Part shown: positions 43,561-51,713 of the stretch, in pieces
How the letters are laid out: each line of letters opens with the position of its first letter
Numbering within the stretch: position 1 is the first letter of the stretch
Assembly (NCBI GenBank): GCA_900764105.1
Contig: CAAFMS010000005.1
Coordinates: 4,740 to 68,739, forward strand
Direction of reading: 5' to 3'
Source: Clostridia bacterium
Lineage (GTDB): Bacteria; Bacillota; Clostridia; Christensenellales; Borkfalkiaceae
Length of the DNA: 64,000 bases
The notes under the pieces: generated by a model
The model's input: the letters and a program-made list of their open reading frames with translations, nothing else
What the model was told of the DNA's origin: nothing
Databases searched by the model: none
Translations under genes and position numbers: made by a program

Positions 43561-44868
43561 ATGGATTCAGACGGAAAACCCCCTCCCGGCAGTCAGAACG
43601 TAACGATTTACGTTATTATTCTGATTGCCTTGCTTATTTTGTCGGCATTTTTCTCGGCAACCGAAACTGCGTTCACTTCGCTCAACAGAGCAAGGCTTAA
43701 AGTCTATGCGGACGACGGCAACAAATCGGCTAAAAAAGCCCTTAAATACACGGAAAATTACGACAAACTACTCTACACGATTTTAATCGGAAACAACATC
43801 GTAAATCTCACCTTGGCTACGATTTCCACGTTGCTGTTCTCCGAAATCATAAAATCTTCCGCCAGCCTCGCGGCGACGCTTTCGACGATTATTTCTACGA
43901 TTACGGTACTTATTTTCGGCGAAATAACGCCCAAGACGCTCGCGAAGGAATCTCCCGAAAAGGTTGCGATGTTCGTCTGCCCCATCGTTGACTTCTTCAC
44001 GATAATTCTCTACCCGTTAAACCTCATATTTACGGGTTGGAAGGCTCTTATGAAGAAAGTTTTTAAGTTTAAAGGGGACGACGTCATCACCGAAGAGGAA
44101 CTTCTCACATACATAGAAGAAGCGAAAGAGGACGGCACGCTCGACAACAACGAAAAAGAACTTTTATCGAGTGCGATCGAGTTCAACGACGCCGAAGTCG
44201 GCGATATTCTCGTCCCGAGGGTAAACATTATCGCCGTGGAAGAAAACACGCCGATGGACGAGATCAGAGAGAAATTTTCGGAACACGGCTTTTCGAGAAT
44301 GCCCGTATACAGAAATTCTATCGACAGCATTATCGGTATGATTCACGAAAAGGACTTCTACGCCGCTTTTATGAATAAAGCCGAGAACGTAAAAGGAATC
44401 ATAACCTCGATGGCTCTCGCTACCGAACATATGAAAATTTCCGTTCTGCTCCGCAGTATGCAAAAGCAGAAAGTTCACATGGCGACGGTCGTAGACGAAT
44501 ACGGCGGTACCCTCGGTATTGTCACCTTGGAGGACATTTTAGAAGAACTCGTCGGCGAAATATGGGACGAACACGACGAAGTGGTAAACTATTTTACCAA
44601 ACTCGACGAAAACACCTATCTCGTGGACGGCAACGCCGAACTTGCCGAGTTTTGCGAACTCTTCTCTCAGGAAGAGGACGAAGAGAGCGATTCGAATACG
44701 GTCAGCGGTTGGATAATCGAAAAATGCGGGGATATTCCCCCTATCGGTTTTTCGTTCGACTATAATAACCTCACGATCTCGGTAACCAAACGTAACCTTA
44801 AAAAGGTACTCGAAATCAAAGTCGTTATAAACGCGGTCGAGGACGAAGAAACGAAAGAAGAAGAATAA
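43561..44868 (+). CDS. CNNM/CorC (hemolysin C-like) transporter
   Basis: A 435-residue membrane protein: N-terminal CNNM domain with about four helices (SAFFSATETAFTSL near residue 30), a paired CBS domain (about 205-325; VPRVNIIAVEENTPMDEI, then IIGMIHEKDFY) and a C-terminal CorC_HlyC domain. The family is linked to Mg2+ and other divalent cation efflux and is controlled by nucleotide binding to CBS. The SD AAGGAG is 13 nt from the ATG, a little far. A metal-exporter gene follows. Confidence 0.9.
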   Translation: MDSDGKPPPGSQNVTIYVIILIALLILSAFFSATETAFTSLNRARLKVYADDGNKSAKKALKYTENYDKLLYTILIGNNIVNLTLATISTLLFSEIIKSSASLAATLSTIISTITVLIFGEITPKTLAKESPEKVAMFVCPIVDFFTIILYPLNLIFTGWKALMKKVFKFKGDDVITEEELLTYIEEAKEDGTLDNNEKELLSSAIEFNDAEVGDILVPRVNIIAVEENTPMDEIREKFSEHGFSRMPVYRNSIDSIIGMIHEKDFYAAFMNKAENVKGIITSMALATEHMKISVLLRSMQKQKVHMATVVDEYGGTLGIVTLEDILEELVGEIWDEHDEVVNYFTKLDENTYLVDGNAELAEFCELFSQEEDEESDSNTVSGWIIEKCGDIPPIGFSFDYNNLTISVTKRNLKKVLEIKVVINAVEDEETKEEE

Positions 44869-44885
44869 TTAAAAATTCAAAGGCG

Positions 44886-44986
44886 ATCGGGGACGCGAAG
44901 TTGCCGTAGATTGAGTTTATCTCTCTAAGCAAGAACGTTTCCCCGATTTATTTTATAGATATTTCGTCTGCATATCGTCGCAGACG
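44886..44986 (+). promoter_or_regulatory. Structured leader upstream of the CDF exporter
   Basis: ATCGGGGA (44886-44893) pairs with TCCCCGAT (44940-44947), followed by TTTATTTTAT, a terminator-like arrangement. Inside, TTGC...TAGA pairs with TCTA-A-GCAA; alternatively GGCGA upstream can pair with TTGCC, giving competing folds. A second hairpin CGTCTGC / GCAGACG (44965-44986) precedes the SD. AAGCAAGA resembles the 3' part of the yybP-ykoY (Mn2+) riboswitch, but the 5' invariant bases do not match. Candidate metal-sensing RNA. Confidence 0.45.
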
Positions 44987-45008
44987 ATACAATTCAGAGG
45001 TATACAGT

Positions 45009-46196
45009 ATGTTTAAAGCGATTGCCGACAAGTTAATAGGCGGAAACGACGTAAACGACCCGAAAATACGCAAAAAATGCGGCTTGTTCACGGGGATAAC
45101 AGGCATTGCCGTCAATGTTTCCCTCTGCGTTATAAAGATTGCGGCGGGCTTGATTTCCGGCGCGATTTCAATCGTATCCGACGGTATAAACAACCTCTCC
45201 GACGCAGGCTCGTCGATTATTACTCTTTTCGGTTTTAAACTCGCGAGCAAGAAGCCCGACAAAGAACACCCGTTCGGTCACGGCAGAATGGAATACTGCG
45301 CCGCGCTCGGCGTTTCCGTTATCATTCTTATCGTAGCAATCGAACTGATGTCCGCTTCGATTAAAAAAATCGTAAATTTCGAACCGTATACGTTCGATTC
45401 TTCAGCGGCGGCAATAATCACCTTCGCCGTACTGGGATTTTCGATAATCGCTAAGTTATGGCTCGGGATTTTAAACTTATCCCTTGCGAACAGAATCGAC
45501 TCTATCGCAATGAAAGCGACCGCCAAAGACAGTTTTTCGGACTGTCTCGCAACGTCGATAGTTATCCTCTCCGCGATACTCTCGTTCTTTTTCAAAAACG
45601 TTCCGTTCGACGGAATAGCGGGCGCAATCGTCTCGGTATTTATCGCGTGGTCGGGTATAGATTCCATAAAGGGCGTCGTAGATTTACTGCTCGGCGAAGC
45701 CCCCGACCCGAAACTCGTAAAAGGCGTTTCCGATTACGTTTTAAACTACGATAAAAAACACGTCACGGGTATTCACGACGTAATGATTCACGACTACGGT
45801 CCGGGGAGAAAAATTATCGTACTTCACGCAGAAGTCCCCGCCGAGGGCGATATTCTGCAAATTCACGATACCATCGACAACATAGAACGAGGACTTGAAA
45901 AGAAGTTCGATTGTCTTGCGACTATACATATCGACCCCGTCGTTACTTCGAGTCCGAGGCTCAACGCGATTAAAGAAGAATGTCGGAAAATAGTAGCCGA
46001 AATCGACCCCGGGTTTACTCTGCACGATTTCAGAATGAACGAGGGCGACACTCACGCGAACGTTATTTTCGACCTCGTGATAACTAACGAAACCAAACTT
46101 TCCGAAAAGGAAATCAAAAATATAGTGACGGAAAAAATCAAGAAATACGACGATAAACTCAACGCGATTATAACCGTCGAACACTCGTTCGTATAA
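45009..46196 (+). CDS. Cation diffusion facilitator exporter, Mn-type motif
   Basis: A 395-residue CDF transporter with six helices and a C-terminal cytoplasmic domain (HDVMIHDYGPGRK, then LHAEVPAEGDI). In helix 2 the metal site reads D-x2-N-x3-D (SDGINNLSD) and in helix 5 DxxxD (KDSFSD). Asn/Asp and Asp/Asp in place of the Zn-type HxxxD is the pattern described for Mn2+ exporters. A structured leader lies upstream. Antiport with H+ is expected. Confidence 0.9.
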   Translation: MFKAIADKLIGGNDVNDPKIRKKCGLFTGITGIAVNVSLCVIKIAAGLISGAISIVSDGINNLSDAGSSIITLFGFKLASKKPDKEHPFGHGRMEYCAALGVSVIILIVAIELMSASIKKIVNFEPYTFDSSAAAIITFAVLGFSIIAKLWLGILNLSLANRIDSIAMKATAKDSFSDCLATSIVILSAILSFFFKNVPFDGIAGAIVSVFIAWSGIDSIKGVVDLLLGEAPDPKLVKGVSDYVLNYDKKHVTGIHDVMIHDYGPGRKIIVLHAEVPAEGDILQIHDTIDNIERGLEKKFDCLATIHIDPVVTSSPRLNAIKEECRKIVAEIDPGFTLHDFRMNEGDTHANVIFDLVITNETKLSEKEIKNIVTEKIKKYDDKLNAIITVEHSFV

Positions 46197-46285
46197 TTTA
46201 TATAGTTTAAATCTGATTTATACGGTTTAAATCGCGACGTAAGCCCGATTTAAAAAATACCGAACAGGAATAAGGAAGTAAGAAA

Positions 46286-47026
46286 ATGAAAACGTTTATT
46301 ACGCTGTGTCTTTTGTTCATTCTCGGAGGAACGCTCGGCTGGACGCTCGAACTGTTTTTCAGAAGAATAGTACATAAAAAATGGGTCAACCCCGGGTTTT
46401 TGGCGGGTCCGTGCCTGCCTTTATACGGTACGGGCGTCGTATGTCTCTACCTTATCTGCTCTATCGATTACGGTTTTATCGAAAACGAAATTTTAAGGGC
46501 GATTTTCGTAATATTTATCATTACCGTTTCGATGACTCTCGTCGAATATATTACGGGCTTGATTTTCATTAAAGGAATGAAAGTCAAGTTGTGGGACTAC
46601 TCGGACAGACCCGGAAATATTCAGGGGATTATCTGCCCGTTATTCACCTTTTTCTGGGGGCTTATAGGAGCGGCGTATTACCTTTTCCTGCATCCGCTCT
46701 TCGTAAAGGCGGTAAACTGGATAAACTACAACGAGATTTACTCGTTTTTCTTAGGAATTTATTTCGGAATATTCATAATCGACGTATTCTACTCGTTCAA
46801 CGTCGTGTCCAAGATAAGAAAATGGGCAACCGAAAACGACGTAGTCGTAAAACTCGAAGAATTTCGACTTTCTCTTAAACTGAAAGCCGATAAAATCAAG
46901 CAGAAGTACAACTTTATGTTATCGTTCAGAACGAAAAAATCGTTAGGCGAGGAACTTAACGACTTCAACGAAAGTAAATCTGCGAAAGACAATGAACCTA
47001 TTAAAGAAATAACCGAACAAGGTTAA
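46286..47026 (+). CDS. CmpB-family putative ABC transporter permease
   Basis: A 246-residue membrane protein with about six helices. Motifs of the ABC_trans_CmpB family: GGTLGWTLELFFR, NPGFLAGPCLPLYGTG and LWDYSDRPGNIQGIICP. The C-terminal 60 residues are charged and helical. The family is common in Clostridia but has no settled function, and no ATPase gene is adjacent. SD AAGGAAG upstream. Confidence 0.85.
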   Translation: MKTFITLCLLFILGGTLGWTLELFFRRIVHKKWVNPGFLAGPCLPLYGTGVVCLYLICSIDYGFIENEILRAIFVIFIITVSMTLVEYITGLIFIKGMKVKLWDYSDRPGNIQGIICPLFTFFWGLIGAAYYLFLHPLFVKAVNWINYNEIYSFFLGIYFGIFIIDVFYSFNVVSKIRKWATENDVVVKLEEFRLSLKLKADKIKQKYNFMLSFRTKKSLGEELNDFNESKSAKDNEPIKEITEQG

Positions 47027-47053
47027 AAAATCCAATAAATAAAAAGGCATGAT

Positions 47054-48478
47054 ATGCTAAACGACTCATATTCACAAAAACTAACCTTTAAACAAACCCT
47101 TTGGATATCGGGCATGTTGTTCGGTCTCTTTTTCGGCGCAGGAAACCTGATTTTCCCTATCTATATGGGAAGTCTGGCAGGAAGTAAAACGCTCGTCGCT
47201 CTGATCGGCTTTCTGATTACGGGCGTAAGTTTGCCTCTTCTCGGCGTTACGTCGATCGGCGTAAGCAAAAGCGAAGGACTTATAGGACTTTCCGCAAAAG
47301 TAGGCAAGGGTTACAGTTATTTTTTCACCTGCGCGCTTTACCTTACGATAGGACCCTTTTTCGCGATTCCCCGCTGCGCGACCGTTCCGTATACCGTGGC
47401 AATCGAACCCCTGTTCGGCGGCGCAAACACGGGCGTTGTCCTTGCGATATTTTCGGCGGTGTTTTTCGCCGTCGTACTCGCGTTTTCTCTATTCCCCGGT
47501 AAAATCCTGACTTGGGTAGGAAAAATTCTGACGCCGCTTTTTCTCGGTTTTCTGAGCGTTCTCGTAATAGCGGCTATAATTAAACCCATGGGGAAGATGT
47601 CTACCGTTCCGCCCGTCGGAGATTACGCGCAAAAAGCGTTTACGACAGGATTTTTAGAGGGATACAATACTATGGACGCCTTAGCAAGTCTTGCTTTCGG
47701 CATAATTATAATCGACGTGTTAAGAGAACACGGAATAAACGCGCCTGCCGCGATTGCTAAAAACACCGCAAAGGCAGGGTCTTTCTGCTGCGTTTTGATG
47801 GCTCTTATTTATCTGTTCGTTTCCGTCATAGGCGCGCAAAGCGGCGCGATTTTTTCGTCAAGCGCAAACGGCGGCGAAGTCTTTCAGAAGGTGAGCAAAC
47901 ACTATTTCGGAAACGTCGGAATAATAATTTTAGCATTTATCGTAACGCTCGCTTGTTTAAAAACGGCGGTAGGGCTTGTTACGGGCGCGTCGGGAACGTT
48001 CAAATCTCTCTTCCCGAACTTTATTCCGTATAAGGCGTGGGCAGTCGTTTTTTCCGTCGTTTCGTTTTTGATAGCAAACCTCGGTCTGACGGCGATTATA
48101 AACTACTCGATACCCGTTTTGATGTTCCTTTATCCGCTCGCGATTACTCTTATTCTTTTAGGATTGTTCGGCTTTGCGTTCGGACACAGGCGTTGCGTAT
48201 ACCTGACCACTACCGTATTCACTTTGATTGCCGCCGTGTTCGACTTTATCGCCGCCTTGCCGAAAGACGTATTGAAAGCGTTGCGGTTGACCGAGACGAT
48301 TAGTTTTATGAAAGAGTATGTTCCTCTGTTTAAATACGGCTTGGGCTGGCTTATCCCCGCCGTTATAGGAGTTTTCGTCGGTCTCGTCATAGCGTATTTA
48401 ACGAGAAAGCGTTACTCTTCCGCTCAACCGACGGAAAACGCGACGGATAATACAATGGAAAATACAGCGGAACAATAA
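47054..48478 (+). CDS. brnQ: Branched-chain amino acid:cation symporter
   Basis: A 474-residue LIVCS-family carrier with about 12 helices. N-terminal GMLFGLFFGAGNLIFPIYMG and EGYNTMDALASLAFGIIII are typical of BrnQ. Imports Leu, Ile and Val with Na+ or H+. It follows the CmpB gene by 27 bp and may be co-transcribed; a strong terminator follows. Confidence 0.94.
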   Translation: MLNDSYSQKLTFKQTLWISGMLFGLFFGAGNLIFPIYMGSLAGSKTLVALIGFLITGVSLPLLGVTSIGVSKSEGLIGLSAKVGKGYSYFFTCALYLTIGPFFAIPRCATVPYTVAIEPLFGGANTGVVLAIFSAVFFAVVLAFSLFPGKILTWVGKILTPLFLGFLSVLVIAAIIKPMGKMSTVPPVGDYAQKAFTTGFLEGYNTMDALASLAFGIIIIDVLREHGINAPAAIAKNTAKAGSFCCVLMALIYLFVSVIGAQSGAIFSSSANGGEVFQKVSKHYFGNVGIIILAFIVTLACLKTAVGLVTGASGTFKSLFPNFIPYKAWAVVFSVVSFLIANLGLTAIINYSIPVLMFLYPLAITLILLGLFGFAFGHRRCVYLTTTVFTLIAAVFDFIAALPKDVLKALRLTETISFMKEYVPLFKYGLGWLIPAVIGVFVGLVIAYLTRKRYSSAQPTENATDNTMENTAEQ

Positions 48479-48500
48479 TAAGTCGAAAAAACAAACAGTA

Positions 48501-48542
48501 AAAACCGAGATTTCTGAAATTACTGAAATCTCGGTTTTGTTT
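48501..48542 (+). terminator. Terminator of brnQ
   Basis: AAAACCGAGATTTC / GAAATCTCGGTTTT stem (48501-48538), 10-nt loop, then GTTTT. Confidence 0.92.
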
Positions 48543-48588
48543 TAAAAAAATATATGCTGTATTGGACGGCGACTTTTAGGCAACGTAC

Positions 48589-48682
48589 CGTCTTTGTTAT
48601 TCCTTTCGTAGGGGACGGCGCCCCGACGTCCCGTCTTTGTTATTCCTTTCGTAGGGAACGGCGCCCCGACATCCCGTCTTTA
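48589..48682. repeat. 43-bp tandem repeat, 2.2 copies
   Basis: Units start at 48589, 48632 and (partial) 48675, each opening CGTCTTTGTTATTCCTTTCG and containing GACGGCGCCCCGACGTCC or AACGGCGCCCCGACATCC, a GGGAC-type hairpin. Confidence 0.85.
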
Positions 48683-48815
48683 CTTTTTAAATATTTCTAT
48701 ATGTTTCTATCTTCTCACTCAGTCCACGATAAAAGAGGCTGTAAAAAAACAAAGACTGCAATTCTTACTGAAAAAGATAAAAATGTAGTCTTTTTATTGT
48801 AGAAAAAATATTACA

Positions 48816-48980
48816 CTTGCTTTCCCCTCTGGGGAGAGTGGATTTTACGAGCAAAGCGAGTAAAAGACGAGAGAGGGTTTATTTTTACATCAATTCAGAC
48901 AAATTTTTATTCTTAAATAACCTCTATCGCCTCGGACTCGCTTCGCTCTCCGAGCCACTTTCCCCAGAGGGGAAAGCAAG
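48816..48980. repeat. Interspersed inverted-repeat element, full-length copy 2
   Basis: Ends CTTGCTTTCCCCTCTGGGG and CCCCAGAGGGGAAAGCAAG; interior contains GACGAGAGAGGGTT, ACCTCTATCG and a CTCGG / CCGAG hairpin. Same family as 6153-6325. Confidence 0.8.
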
Positions 48981-49009
48981 AAAACATTGATATTTCCTTA
49001 TCTTTTTCA

Positions 49010-49068
49010 GAAATGAAGGCTATTTACCGCTAAACCAAAAAAATTATAGTTTTTTACAGCCCCTTTTA
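49010..49068. repeat. AT-rich repeat module, copy 2
   Basis: The inverted counterpart of 17005-17062: contains GAAATGAAGGCTATTTACCG, TAAACC, an A/T run and ACAGCCCC. Confidence 0.75.
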
Positions 49069-49071
49069 TCG

Positions 49072-49092
49072 TGGTCTGAGTGAGAAGATTTG
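49072..49092 (-). repeat. Direct repeat of the tRNA-Pro 3' end (att-like)
   Basis: 21 bp identical to 49271-49291, the 3' end of tRNA-Pro with CCA, same orientation and 199 bp away. The segment between holds a CACTTTCGC / GCGAAAGTG hairpin and a terminator but no gene. Confidence 0.75.
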
Positions 49093-49218
49093 TAAGGAAG
49101 CGAAGCGACGGAATAGCGATTGTTCGGACAACGAAACCCCATTTCCTTCACCGCCTTTGCGTCCGCAATCGCGTCACTTCCGAGAAGGAAGTTCACACTT
49201 TCGCTTTATGCGAAAGTG

Positions 49219-49264
49219 TAACAAAAAGAGAAACCACGGCTTGCCGTGGCTTCTCTTTTTGTTA
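49219..49264 (-). terminator. Terminator of tRNA-Pro (bidirectional)
   Basis: AACAAAAAGAGAA-CCACGGC / GCCGTGG-TTCTCTTTTTGTT stem with one mismatch, starting 7 bp past the tRNA 3' end. Confidence 0.85.
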
Positions 49265-49270
49265 AATCTT

Positions 49271-49347
49271 TGGTCTGAGTGAGAAGATTTGAACTTCCGG
49301 CCTCTTGAACCCCATTCAAGCGCGCTACCAAACTGCGCTACACCCAG
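49271..49347 (-). tRNA. tRNA-Pro (anticodon GGG)
   Basis: 77 nt with encoded CCA. Acceptor CTGGGTG / CACTCAG, anticodon arm CTTGA-ATGGGGT-TCAAG giving GGG, T-loop GTTCAAATC. Reads CCC/CCU. Its 3' end is repeated at 49072-49092 and, inverted, at 48709-48726. Confidence 0.95.
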
Positions 49348-49379
49348 TTAACTGCAGCCCTTTCCCGAACTGCCTATAA

Positions 49380-49408
49380 ATTATATAACAAATTCAAAAA
49401 AATGTAAA
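49380..49408 (-). promoter_or_regulatory. Promoter of tRNA-Pro
   Basis: Minus strand TTTACA (49403-49408), 17 bp, TATAAT (49380-49385), between gpsA and the tRNA. Confidence 0.85.
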
Positions 49409-49436
49409 CACTTTTAAGGCGTTTTTACGTTATTTT

Positions 49437-50396
49437 TTAAAATTCGTCTACAGTCTTTCTCTCAAACAACTTCAACAACTCTTCAAGCGGCTCCTTTTGT
49501 CCGTATATTATGTTATATACCGCGTTCGTTATAGGAAGTTCCACTTTGTATTTCTCGCCGAGCAATTTCAAAGCCTTGGTTGTCGAGACTCCCTCAGCCA
49601 ACTTCGTAAACGGCTTCTTGCGGTATAAGTCCTCGCCGTATTGTCTGTTGTTGGAATATTCCGAAAACAAAGTGGTCTCATAGTCTCCTAAATGACAAAG
49701 CCCGTAAGCCGATAATTCGTTGCCGCCCATCGCCTTTATAAGCCGAGCGACCTCTCTCGCCCCACGAGCCATAAGCGGTCCTTTAAGCGTACATAAATCG
49801 CCTCCGTCGAGTATGCCCGCCGCAATCCCCATAACGTTCTTAGCCGCCGCGCCTACTTCGCTGCCTATTACGTCGCCGCCGTAATAAAACCGTATGAGTT
49901 TACTCTTAAACCCGTCCGCAAGTCTCCTTATAAGTTCCTTGTCGTACCCGTCGATTACCATACAGTTCGGCTTGCCTTTCGTAAACTCCTGTATATGCCC
50001 CGGTCCGACCCAAACCGCAACTTTGGATTTGTCGTAACCGTCCTCAATCATAATTTCTGAAAGCCTTTTACCCGTGTTCTCCTCTAAGCCTTTCATACAA
50101 AGCACGACGGGCTTTTCGTCCGCTCCGTAAGCCTTTATTTCGCTTGCAAACTCGCGAAGAGCCTGCGACTTTATCGAGATAATGAGCGCATCGGAATTCT
50201 CTATGGCAAACTCTAAATCGGACGAAAGCGTGATTTTGTCGGACAGTTCGACGTACTCGTTTCTGCCCGTCTCTTTGAGTTCGGTGAAAGCCCTGCCGCC
50301 TTCTCTGCCCCATTGAATAACGCTATGACCCGTTTCGGCTAAATACCAACCGATAAACGACCCCCATCTCCCGCATCCGAATACGCCAACTTTCAT
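49437..50396 (-). CDS. gpsA: Glycerol-3-phosphate dehydrogenase [NAD(P)+]
   Basis: A 319-residue enzyme reducing dihydroxyacetone phosphate to sn-glycerol-3-phosphate for phospholipids. Rossmann start VGVFGCGRWGSFIGWYLA; catalytic region GSEVGAAAKNVMGIAAGIL near residue 185; GLCHLGDYETT near 250. It follows plsY, which uses its product. The SD AGAGGGG lies in a CTATAAGTCGAT-type motif. Confidence 0.94.
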   Translation of the reverse strand: MKVGVFGCGRWGSFIGWYLAETGHSVIQWGREGGRAFTELKETGRNEYVELSDKITLSSDLEFAIENSDALIISIKSQALREFASEIKAYGADEKPVVLCMKGLEENTGKRLSEIMIEDGYDKSKVAVWVGPGHIQEFTKGKPNCMVIDGYDKELIRRLADGFKSKLIRFYYGGDVIGSEVGAAAKNVMGIAAGILDGGDLCTLKGPLMARGAREVARLIKAMGGNELSAYGLCHLGDYETTLFSEYSNNRQYGEDLYRKKPFTKLAEGVSTTKALKLLGEKYKVELPITNAVYNIIYGQKEPLEELLKLFERKTVDEF

Positions 50397-50432
50397 ACAA
50401 ACCCCCCTCTATAAGTCGATAAAAGCGATATT

Positions 50433-51113
50433 TTACTTATTATCGCCGTTCGATTCCGAACTTTGTTTTTCTTTCTTTTTGACCGTAAATTTCTTTTCTT
50501 CGCCCCTTAGTAGCCTGCCGATGTTTTTATAATGCAACACGATAATAAGCGCCGCCGCAAAAATGCTCACGACGAGTTTCGAGACGTAAAAATCCGCTAC
50601 GTTGCAAGCGGTAAAAACACCGTAGAGAACGGGAAGCCCTAACGCTGCGCACATCGAACTGATAGAAACTATATGAGTGAATATAAATACGACTATAAAC
50701 ACGGCTATAACGAGCAGAAAAATACGCCAGTCAACCATTAAAGCGATAGCCGCGCCTACCGTAACGCACTTACCGCCCTTAAACGAAAAGTAAATCGGGA
50801 ACGCATGACCGATGAGACAAGCCGCGCCCGCTAAAGACATATAATTCGCGTAACGGTCTGGGGTTTTGTCCCATAAATAACAAAACAGGTACGCAAGACC
50901 CATAGAGAGAAAGGCTTTAAAAATATCGCCCAAAAGGACGAAAAGACCGCCTTTCAAGCCATATACTCTTGCCATATTCGTCGCGCCCGCGTTACCGCTT
51001 CCGTGCTTTCTGACGTCGCTCCTGAAAATCGCGCCCGATAAAATTACGGACACGCTGACCGACCCGAGCAAATACCCGATTATACCGCAAATCAAGCCAA
51101 GCCACCAAATCAT
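50433..51113 (-). CDS. plsY: Glycerol-3-phosphate acyltransferase PlsY
   Basis: A 226-residue membrane enzyme that transfers an acyl group from acyl-phosphate to glycerol-3-phosphate. Motif 1 GSGNAGATNMAR near residue 37 is intact. Motif 2 reads FSFKGGKCVTVG where most PlsY have FKGGKGVAT, a Gly-to-Cys change. A C-terminal basic tail is Lys/Glu-rich. First gene of a plsY-gpsA unit. Confidence 0.93.
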   Translation of the reverse strand: MIWWLGLICGIIGYLLGSVSVSVILSGAIFRSDVRKHGSGNAGATNMARVYGLKGGLFVLLGDIFKAFLSMGLAYLFCYLWDKTPDRYANYMSLAGAACLIGHAFPIYFSFKGGKCVTVGAAIALMVDWRIFLLVIAVFIVVFIFTHIVSISSMCAALGLPVLYGVFTACNVADFYVSKLVVSIFAAALIIVLHYKNIGRLLRGEEKKFTVKKKEKQSSESNGDNK

Positions 51114-51155
51114 ATCGTATCGCCTCCGTTTCCTTAGTTATATAACACGCCTTGT

Positions 51156-51184
51156 ATTTTACAACATATATTCCGACTTGTCAA
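51156..51184 (-). promoter_or_regulatory. Promoter of plsY-gpsA
   Basis: Minus strand TTGACA (51179-51184), 17 bp, TAAAAT (51156-51161). Confidence 0.88.
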
Positions 51185-51249
51185 TTATTTAAATATTTAC
51201 GCAGAAAATAACGCAAGATTTACACAAAAGCGAGAATTATTCTCATGAT

Positions 51250-51286
51250 AAAAGCGGACAAGAAACCTTGTCCGCTTTTTACTTTT
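51250..51286 (-). terminator. Terminator after rplL
   Basis: AAAAGCGGACAAG / CTTGTCCGCTTTT (51250-51279), near-perfect and bidirectional. It ends the rplJ-rplL transcript; rpoB does not follow. Confidence 0.88.
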
Positions 51287-51305
51287 TTCGTTAAATAATT
51301 CGCTA

Positions 51306-51674
51306 TTATTCCATAACGGCAGTTGCGCCTGCTTCTTTGAGTTTCGCAACCATCTTCTCTGCGTCTTCCTTCGGAGCCGCTTCCTTTACTACGCCGCCTT
51401 TTTCGACAAGGTTCTTCGCGTCTACCAAGCCAAGTCCGGTGATTTCTCTTACCGCTTTGATAACGGCAATCTTGTTTCCGCCGACTTCCTTCAATACTAC
51501 GTTGAATTCGGTCTTTTCTTCTTCTGCCGGAGCAGCAGCCGCTACTGCGCCTGCAACCGCTACGGGAGCCGCTGCGCTTACGCCGAACTCTTCTTCGATT
51601 GCCTTAACAAGGCTGTTGAGTTCCAAAACGGTCATACCTTTGATTTCTTCGATGAATTTTGCAATATCTGCCAT
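51306..51674 (-). CDS. rplL: 50S ribosomal protein L7/L12
   Basis: A 122-residue stalk protein. Short N-terminal dimerisation domain, Ala-rich hinge (AAAPVAVAGAVAAAAPAEEE region) and C-domain with VGGNKIAVIKAVREITGLGL that recruits translational GTPases. Highly biased codons. Confidence 0.97.
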   Translation of the reverse strand: MADIAKFIEEIKGMTVLELNSLVKAIEEEFGVSAAAPVAVAGAVAAAAPAEEEKTEFNVVLKEVGGNKIAVIKAVREITGLGLVDAKNLVEKGGVVKEAAPKEDAEKMVAKLKEAGATAVME

Positions 51675-51713
51675 TTTTAATTTCCTCTCTTTTTAATTAT
51701 TTTTTCGCTTTTA

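Larger units (their letters stand above)
48709..49089. mobile_element. Element with 40-bp inverted ends made from the tRNA-Pro 3' sequence
   Basis: 48709-48748 and 49050-49089 are inverted copies with two mismatches. The outer ~18 bp of each equal the tRNA-Pro 3' end (ATCTTCTCACTCAG, then CCA); the inner part reads CGATAAAAGGGGCTGTAAAA. Inside are the composite repeats 48816-48980 and 49010-49068. No gene. It looks like a non-autonomous element or a decayed island at a tRNA site. Apart from the terminator and repeats listed, the ~790-bp gap holds nothing recognised. Confidence 0.55.

Noticed and set aside
44886..44947. Firm call of a yybP-ykoY Mn riboswitch
   Set aside because: Only the 3' AAGCAAGA part fits; the invariant 5' GGGGAGUAG is missing and the element is short.
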